A stretch of 11,912 bases of DNA. Origin: Chloroflexota bacterium. GTDB taxonomy: Bacteria > Chloroflexota > Limnocylindria > Limnocylindrales > CSP1-4. The stretch covers positions 1 to 11,912 of the forward strand of contig JADGQG010000041.1 in the NCBI GenBank assembly GCA_017882025.1, given 5' to 3'. A model generated the notes under the pieces. It had not been told where the DNA came from. It did not search any database and saw only the letters and a list, made by a program, of their open reading frames with translations. Within the stretch, counting starts at the first letter, position 1. Each line of letters starts with the position of its first letter. Below are positions 7,835 to 11,912 of the stretch, piece after piece. A program made the translations under genes and the position numbers.

Positions 7835-7877
7835 CGGGCGCGGCCCGATCCTCGCAGACCGGCACCTCCGCGACGGC

Positions 7878-8705
7878 ATGCGCCTCGTCGACAGCCACTG
7901 CCACCTGAATGCCGAGGCCTTCGCGGGCGACGCCGCGGAGGTCATCGCCGCCGCCGGGCGCGCGGGCGTCGAGCGAATACTCGTCCCTGGCTGGGACGAG
8001 GCCTCCTCGGTCGCGGCGGTGGCGCTGATCGGACGCTTCCCCGGCCTCGCTGGTGTCGCGGTCGGAGTTCACCCGCACGCCGCCGCGGAGACGGACCAGG
8101 CGGCGTGGGTGCGAATCGCGGCCCTTGCCGCGGATCCGCGGGTCGTCGCGATCGGCGAGACCGGACTCGACTTCGACCGGATGTTCTCGCCTGCCGTGGC
8201 CCAGCTGGAGAACCTGCGACGGAACCTCGCGCTCGGGCTCGCGACCGGGAAGCCGGCCATCCTCCACTGCCGCTCGAGGGCCGGCGAGCGGGCCGCCCAG
8301 GACGCGCTTGTGGAGGAGCTCGAGGCGGCCGGGTTCGGGACGCCCGCGGCGCGGGGGGCGTTCGGGGACCGCCCGCCGGCGATCCTCCACTCCGTCTCGG
8401 GGCCGGCCGACTACGTCGAGGCGGCGCTGGCGCTCGGGTGCGCCGTGAGCGTCTCGGGACTCGCGTTCCGACGCGGCGAGGAGGCGACGGCCGACAGCGT
8501 TTGCCTCGTCCCGCCCGACCGGATCCTGGTGGAGACCGACGCGCCGTACCTCTCCCCGCCGGGCGCGCCACGGCGACGCAACGAACCCGCCTGGGTGGGC
8601 GTCACGGCGCGCTGGGTCGCCGAACGTCGCGACGAGGATCCCGACGAGCTGGGAGTGCGGCTGGTGGTGAACCACGACCGGATCTTCGGGCGCGTGACCG
8701 CCTGA
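7878..8705 (+). CDS. tatD: TatD-family metal-dependent hydrolase (putative DNase)
   Basis: 275 residues, normal for the family, which folds as a TIM barrel with two divalent metals and includes 3'-5' exonucleases and D-aminoacyl-tRNA deacylase-like members. Ligand motifs in order: DSHCHL (H7, H9), GVHPH (H65, H67), GETGLD (E94), ILHCR (H130), ILHSVSG (H171) and ETDAPYL (D221). All expected metal ligands are present. The usual HCFSG segment is changed to HSVSG and GLDYY to GLDFD. The ATG at 7878 gives the standard N-terminus; no good ribosome site is visible. It lies 43 nt after the DinB-like gene and probably shares the metG transcript. metG beside tatD is common in bacteria, as in B. subtilis metS-yabD, which supports an orthologue of that cytosolic enzyme. 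The exact substrate is unproven. Confidence 0.92.
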   Translation: MRLVDSHCHLNAEAFAGDAAEVIAAAGRAGVERILVPGWDEASSVAAVALIGRFPGLAGVAVGVHPHAAAETDQAAWVRIAALAADPRVVAIGETGLDFDRMFSPAVAQLENLRRNLALGLATGKPAILHCRSRAGERAAQDALVEELEAAGFGTPAARGAFGDRPPAILHSVSGPADYVEAALALGCAVSVSGLAFRRGEEATADSVCLVPPDRILVETDAPYLSPPGAPRRRNEPAWVGVTARWVAERRDEDPDELGVRLVVNHDRIFGRVTA

Positions 8706-8968
8706 GCGCGGCGCCCTGATAACGCGTCTGGTAGGGGTTTCAAGGGACCAGCATCGTAGGGGCTGCTGCGGTTCAGGAAGACGATCCCGGTGAAAGCCCC
8801 GTCCGGCCTGCACGCAGGGGACCGATCGCCGAGCCCGGGCGTCGAGAGCGAAACACGCCCTATTCTTGACGCTGGTTGTCGTTTGCATTTGCGCTATCCG
8901 ACCATGGCGCGCTTGCGCATTGCGGTGACCGACCAGCAAGGTCGACCAAGGGGAGCGGAGCGGTCACC
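8706..8968. other. Intergenic region between tatD and the small ORF
   Basis: A 263-nt stretch with lower GC around 8861-8898. It holds GTAGGGG twice (8731-8737 and 8756-8762, 25 bp apart), a 6-bp inverted repeat GGGGCT/AGCCCC (8759-8764 and 8795-8800), a terminator-like hairpin (8837-8867) and a lone -35-like TTGACG (8866-8871) without a clear -10 at the right distance. I see no tRNA and no riboswitch I can name. A structured RNA is possible but unsupported. Confidence 0.5.
8837..8867 (+). terminator. Candidate intrinsic terminator after tatD
   Basis: GGGCGT (8837-8842) and ACGCCC (8855-8860) form a perfect 6-bp stem around a 12-nt loop, followed at once by TATTCTT, a T-rich run rare in this DNA. 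It lies 132 nt after the tatD stop and could end the metG-DinB-tatD transcript. The stem is short and the tail is interrupted, so this is moderate evidence. Confidence 0.45.
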
Positions 8969-9136
8969 ATGGTCATGAACCCCGACAACAACCCCAGGAT
9001 GGTCGAGCTCAAGGGACAGGAGCAGGAGCGCCGTCTCGAGCACGAGCGTGAGCGGCTGACCATGGAGCGATCTGCTCGCCCGGAGGCTGCATCAAGCTCG
9101 CTGCTCGCCCGCCTGCGCCATCTCCTGGGGCGGTGA
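8969..9136 (+). CDS. Small charged hypothetical protein (55 aa)
   Basis: I do not recognise a family. The frame opens with ATG at 8969 (or a second ATG at 8975) behind AAGGGGAGCGGAG, a good ribosome site whose GGAG ends 8 nt before the start. The product is strongly charged: a short N-terminal stretch with Asn, Pro and Asp, then about 25 residues dense in Glu, Arg, Gln and Lys (ELKGQEQERRLEHERERL) that should form one long amphipathic helix or coiled coil, then a basic Leu/Arg tail ending LLARLRHLLGR. No membrane segment or cysteine is visible. It stands alone between a terminator-like hairpin and a convergent gene. The ribosome site and even helical pattern favour a real gene, but chance reading frames are common at this GC. 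Confidence 0.5.
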   Translation: MVMNPDNNPRMVELKGQEQERRLEHERERLTMERSARPEAASSSLLARLRHLLGR

Positions 9137-9253
9137 GCACCTCGCGGAGCTCTCGCCGGCCGTCGATCGAGGTCTGCGCTACCTCGGATGCCCGCGTAAG
9201 TCCGCGCGCCTGCGGCCAAAAGCCCCACCAAACGCGACACCCCGCGCGGCGCC

Positions 9254-10087
9254 TTAGCCGAGGCGTCGCCAGCGGAGCGTCATCGACGCGACCAACGGCC
9301 TGCCGGGCTCGACGAGCGTGAAGTCGCCCGTGTTGAGACCGTTCGGCGGCCCCGTCTGCGGCTCCACGCAGACGCCGTCAACGTGTTGCGTATAGACGAC
9401 CCAGTACGTGGCGTCGCTCTCGATCGCGACCTCGAGCGCGCCCGGCCAGCGCACGGCTGGCGCGACCGTGACGCCGACGAGGCAGTCATCGAGCGGTCCC
9501 GGCGGGACGGGCAGGACGGCGCCGGTCGGGATGTAGTCGGCGCCGCGACCGAGCATCCCGCTCGCGCGCACGTCGACCTCCACGGGGCCGCCGACCGCGC
9601 CGGCGGGGCCACGGAGCGTGCGCGGGAACCACGGATGCCAGCCGACGATGGCCGGGAACGGCCGCTCGTCGGCGTGGACCTCCAGTGCGGCGGTCAGCGA
9701 CGTCGCGGTCAGGGTCACCCGGTGCACTGCCCGACCCCCGAACGGCCACGCCGCGCCGAGGGGCGCCTCGAGCGTCGCCGTGGCGTCGCCGGTCGGAGCT
9801 GCGACCCGCCAGGCAGCCTCGACCAGCGTCCCGTGGATCGCGTGCGGCGGGAGCAGGTCGGTCGGCAGCGTGTGGACCGTCCCATCCCAGCGCAGGAGCC
9901 CGTCGCGAAGTCGACCGGCCCAGGGGACCATCGGGTACGCGCCCCACGTCAGCGGTCCGTCGCCGCGGGTGACCAGCAGGTCCATGCCATCGACGCGGAG
10001 GGCGGCGATCCGGCCCCCGGCCCCCGGGTCCAGGACGGCCTCGGCGGGCCCGGCCCGGAGCGCCACGAGCGGAGGGGAGATGGTCAT
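9254..10087 (-). CDS. Aldose 1-epimerase-like protein (galactose mutarotase-like superfamily)
   Basis: 277 residues. This beta-sandwich superfamily interconverts alpha and beta anomers of sugars or sugar phosphates. Motifs seen: GGRIAALRVDG near the N-terminus, YPMVPWAGRLRDG (51-63, typically YPLVPFANRIRDG), HAIHGTL with H82 and H85, GWHPWF with H151, and CVEPQTGPPNGLN with E242. These fit the catalytic pair of histidines and the glutamate general base. It is shorter than E. coli GalM and closer to the short bacterial epimerase group. The ATG at 10087-10085 (minus strand) gives a natural N-terminus; longer in-frame extensions would run across the groE promoter and are unlikely. It is transcribed divergently from groES and converges on the small ORF. 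No sugar pathway genes adjoin it, so the substrate is open. Confidence 0.88.
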   Translation of the reverse strand: MTISPPLVALRAGPAEAVLDPGAGGRIAALRVDGMDLLVTRGDGPLTWGAYPMVPWAGRLRDGLLRWDGTVHTLPTDLLPPHAIHGTLVEAAWRVAAPTGDATATLEAPLGAAWPFGGRAVHRVTLTATSLTAALEVHADERPFPAIVGWHPWFPRTLRGPAGAVGGPVEVDVRASGMLGRGADYIPTGAVLPVPPGPLDDCLVGVTVAPAVRWPGALEVAIESDATYWVVYTQHVDGVCVEPQTGPPNGLNTGDFTLVEPGRPLVASMTLRWRRLG

Positions 10088-10093
10088 TGCTGA

Positions 10094-10099
10094 AGCGTA
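10094..10099 (-). promoter_or_regulatory. Possible -10 box of the epimerase gene
   Basis: Read on the minus strand, TACGCT ends 6 nt before the epimerase ATG. It fits the TANNNT pattern and the leaderless arrangement proposed for metG. There is no -35 hexamer, no TGN extension and no ribosome site in front of the ATG. Weak evidence. Confidence 0.25.
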
Positions 10100-10145
10100 G
10101 CGTGCGACCGGCTGCCCCGCGCCGCGTCTGCGCCGAGCGTCGCGC

Positions 10146-10174
10146 TTGACACGGCGGACCTCCTCCGGTAGATT
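10146..10174 (+). promoter_or_regulatory. Sigma-70-type promoter of groESL
   Basis: A perfect -35 TTGACA (10146-10151), a 17-bp spacer and -10 TAGATT (10169-10174, 4 of 6 matches to TATAAT). Transcription should start near 10181, inside the CIRCE element. This is the clearest promoter in the window and lies in the divergent gap between the epimerase gene and groES. Confidence 0.85.
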
Positions 10175-10206
10175 GTTGGCACTCTCACAGCGAGAGTGCC
10201 AACAAT
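10172..10206. promoter_or_regulatory. CIRCE operator (HrcA binding site)
   Basis: Arms ATTGTTGGCACTC (10172-10184) and GAGTGCCAACAAT (10194-10206) are a perfect 13-bp inverted repeat around a 9-nt spacer. The CIRCE consensus is TTAGCACTC-N9-GAGTGCTAA; here both arms carry G/C at the third core position in step, so the symmetry is kept. It overlaps the end of the -10 box and the expected transcription start, where HrcA would block initiation until heat stress inactivates it. hrcA is not in this window. Confidence 0.95.
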
Positions 10207-10274
10207 GGTGCACAGCCCCACCATCGCGACCCCACCAACCCGCGGTCGCGGCTTGGCACATGGCTGCAGAGCAC

Positions 10275-10329
10275 TGCGCGGATGTCCGCGCATCGATCTA
10301 TCGAGGGGCCCCGCCGGCACGCCCGGCGG
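10275..10329 (+). other. Structured groES leader: two perfect hairpins
   Basis: The groES 5' leader is about 180 nt long. It contains TGCGCGG-ATGT-CCGCGCA (10275-10292, 7-bp stem, 4-nt loop) and CCGCCGG-CACGC-CCGGCGG (10311-10329, 7-bp stem, 5-nt loop), the second ending 20 nt before the ribosome site. They may stabilise the mRNA or tune translation with temperature; no known riboswitch or ROSE-type pattern is recognised. Confidence 0.4.
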
Positions 10330-10349
10330 ACGCACACCCCGCATTGCAC

Positions 10350-10356
10350 AGGAGGG
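10350..10356 (+). promoter_or_regulatory. Ribosome binding site that fixes the TTG start of groES
   Basis: AGGAGGG lies 7 nt before TTG at 10364. It decides between this start and an in-frame ATG at 10205 that has no ribosome site and would add 53 residues unlike any GroES. Confidence 0.85.
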
Positions 10357-10363
10357 TCACCCG

Positions 10364-10675
10364 TTGGCCACCAAGTCCAAGACGACGAAGCTCCGGCCGC
10401 TCGGCGATCGGGTCGTCATCAAGCCGTCGCCGCGCGAAGAGGTCACCAAGAGCGGGATTGTCCTGCCGGACACCGCGAAGGAGAAGCCCCAGGAAGGGTC
10501 GGCTCTCGCGGTCGGACCGGGCCGGATCCTCGAGGACGGGTCGCGCGAGAAGATGGACGTCGCCGTCGGCGACAAGATCCTGTACGCGAAGTACGCCGGC
10601 ACCGAGTTCAAGGTCGACGGCGAGGACGTGCTCATCGTGAGCCAGAAGGACATTCTCGCGATCGTCGAGGACTGA
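10364..10675 (+). CDS. groES: Co-chaperonin GroES (Hsp10)
   Basis: 103-residue lid protein that caps the GroEL ring as a heptamer during ATP-driven protein folding in the cytosol. Seen: LRPLGDRVVIKP at the start of the fold, the mobile loop around EEVTKSGIVLPDTAKEKPQEG that docks on GroEL, AVGPGRI, GDKILYAKYAGTEFK and the C-terminal VSQKDILAIVED. The start is TTG with a strong AGGAGGG site; about eight extra residues (ATKSKTTK) precede the conserved core, making it slightly longer than the usual 95-97. It is the first gene of the CIRCE-controlled operon, 58 nt before groEL. QEGSALAVG replaces the common QEGEVLAVG, a minor change. Confidence 0.97.
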   Translation: MATKSKTTKLRPLGDRVVIKPSPREEVTKSGIVLPDTAKEKPQEGSALAVGPGRILEDGSREKMDVAVGDKILYAKYAGTEFKVDGEDVLIVSQKDILAIVED

Positions 10676-10690
10676 CGGGCACCGCCCGTC
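10674..10690 (+). other. Intercistronic hairpin between groES and groEL
   Basis: GACGGGC-ACC-GCCCGTC forms a perfect 7-bp stem with a 3-nt loop starting inside the groES stop codon. No T-run follows, so it should not end transcription. It may mark an mRNA processing or stability site that adjusts the groES to groEL ratio. Confidence 0.4.
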
Positions 10691-10733
10691 TGGTCCCCGC
10701 CCTCGTCCGTAATCCCAGGAGGAACCTGAATCC

Positions 10734-11912
<1,179 letters not shown>

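Noticed and set aside
8772..8820. Resemblance to a cobalamin riboswitch core (GGTGAAA followed by a CCGG-rich stretch)
   Set aside because: The conserved B12 box and the other conserved blocks are not found in order, and the downstream gene is not a cobalamin gene.
8866..8900. A promoter based on TTGACG at 8866
   Set aside because: No acceptable -10 hexamer lies 15-19 bp downstream; TATCCG is 23 bp away.
6135..8939. A 934-codon open frame on the minus strand across metG, the DinB-like gene and tatD
   Set aside because: It is antisense to three well-recognised genes, is rich in Arg, Pro and Gly, shows no domain, and is expected by chance where stop codons are rare at high GC.
9137..9253. A possible bidirectional terminator between the small ORF and the epimerase gene
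   Set aside because: Only short stems (for example CGAGGT/ACCTCG at 9168-9186) and no T-run on either strand after a good stem; nothing I can support.
9133..9321. A 62-codon frame overlapping the small ORF stop in a GTGA arrangement
   Set aside because: Its Arg/Ser/Ala-rich product has no pattern, and its 3' part is antisense to the epimerase coding sequence.
10205..10363. An upstream ATG giving an N-terminally extended GroES
   Set aside because: It lies at the edge of the CIRCE repeat, lacks a ribosome site and adds residues unlike GroES; TTG at 10364 has a strong site.

Overview
The window is very GC-rich bacterial DNA carrying only housekeeping genes. GTG and TTG starts, strong AGGAGG-type ribosome sites and long antisense reading frames are common. 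A HrcA-type CIRCE operator in front of groES-groEL, a [4Fe-4S]-type PurF and the overall sequence style fit a high-GC Chloroflexota or Actinomycetota lineage. I lean to Chloroflexota, perhaps a Limnocylindria-like soil or freshwater clade, but this is inference and not a phylogeny.

Layout. (1) Positions 1-5637, + strand: a compact de novo purine operon made of the 3' part of purL, then purF, purM and one open frame that joins purN and purH. Junctions are 3 nt apart or overlap, so translation is probably coupled. (2) 5638-5699: a structured spacer ending in an extended -10 box placed so that the next mRNA would be leaderless. (3) 5700-8705, + strand: metG for a divergent methionyl-tRNA synthetase, a DinB-like protein overlapping it by 4 nt, and a TatD-family metal hydrolase. 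metG next to tatD is a widespread bacterial pairing. (4) 8706-9253: a non-coding stretch with a terminator-like hairpin, a probable 55-residue charged protein gene, and a featureless gap. (5) 9254-10087, - strand: an aldose 1-epimerase-like protein. (6) 10146-11912, + strand: a groESL operon with a near-consensus promoter, a perfect CIRCE operator over its start region, a long structured leader, groES with a TTG start, and groEL running off the window end.

How the genes work together: PurL, PurF, PurM and PurN/PurH cover IMP synthesis steps 1, 3, 4, 5, 9 and 10; purD and the AIR carboxylation and SAICAR genes are not here. The second block is translation and nucleic-acid housekeeping. The third is heat-shock chaperonin synthesis, expected to be repressed by HrcA.

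I found no mobile element, CRISPR array, tRNA or rRNA gene, phage gene or defence system. The most notable points are the in-frame PurN-PurH fusion and the methionyl-tRNA synthetase with a rearranged HIGH motif and an altered zinc knuckle.
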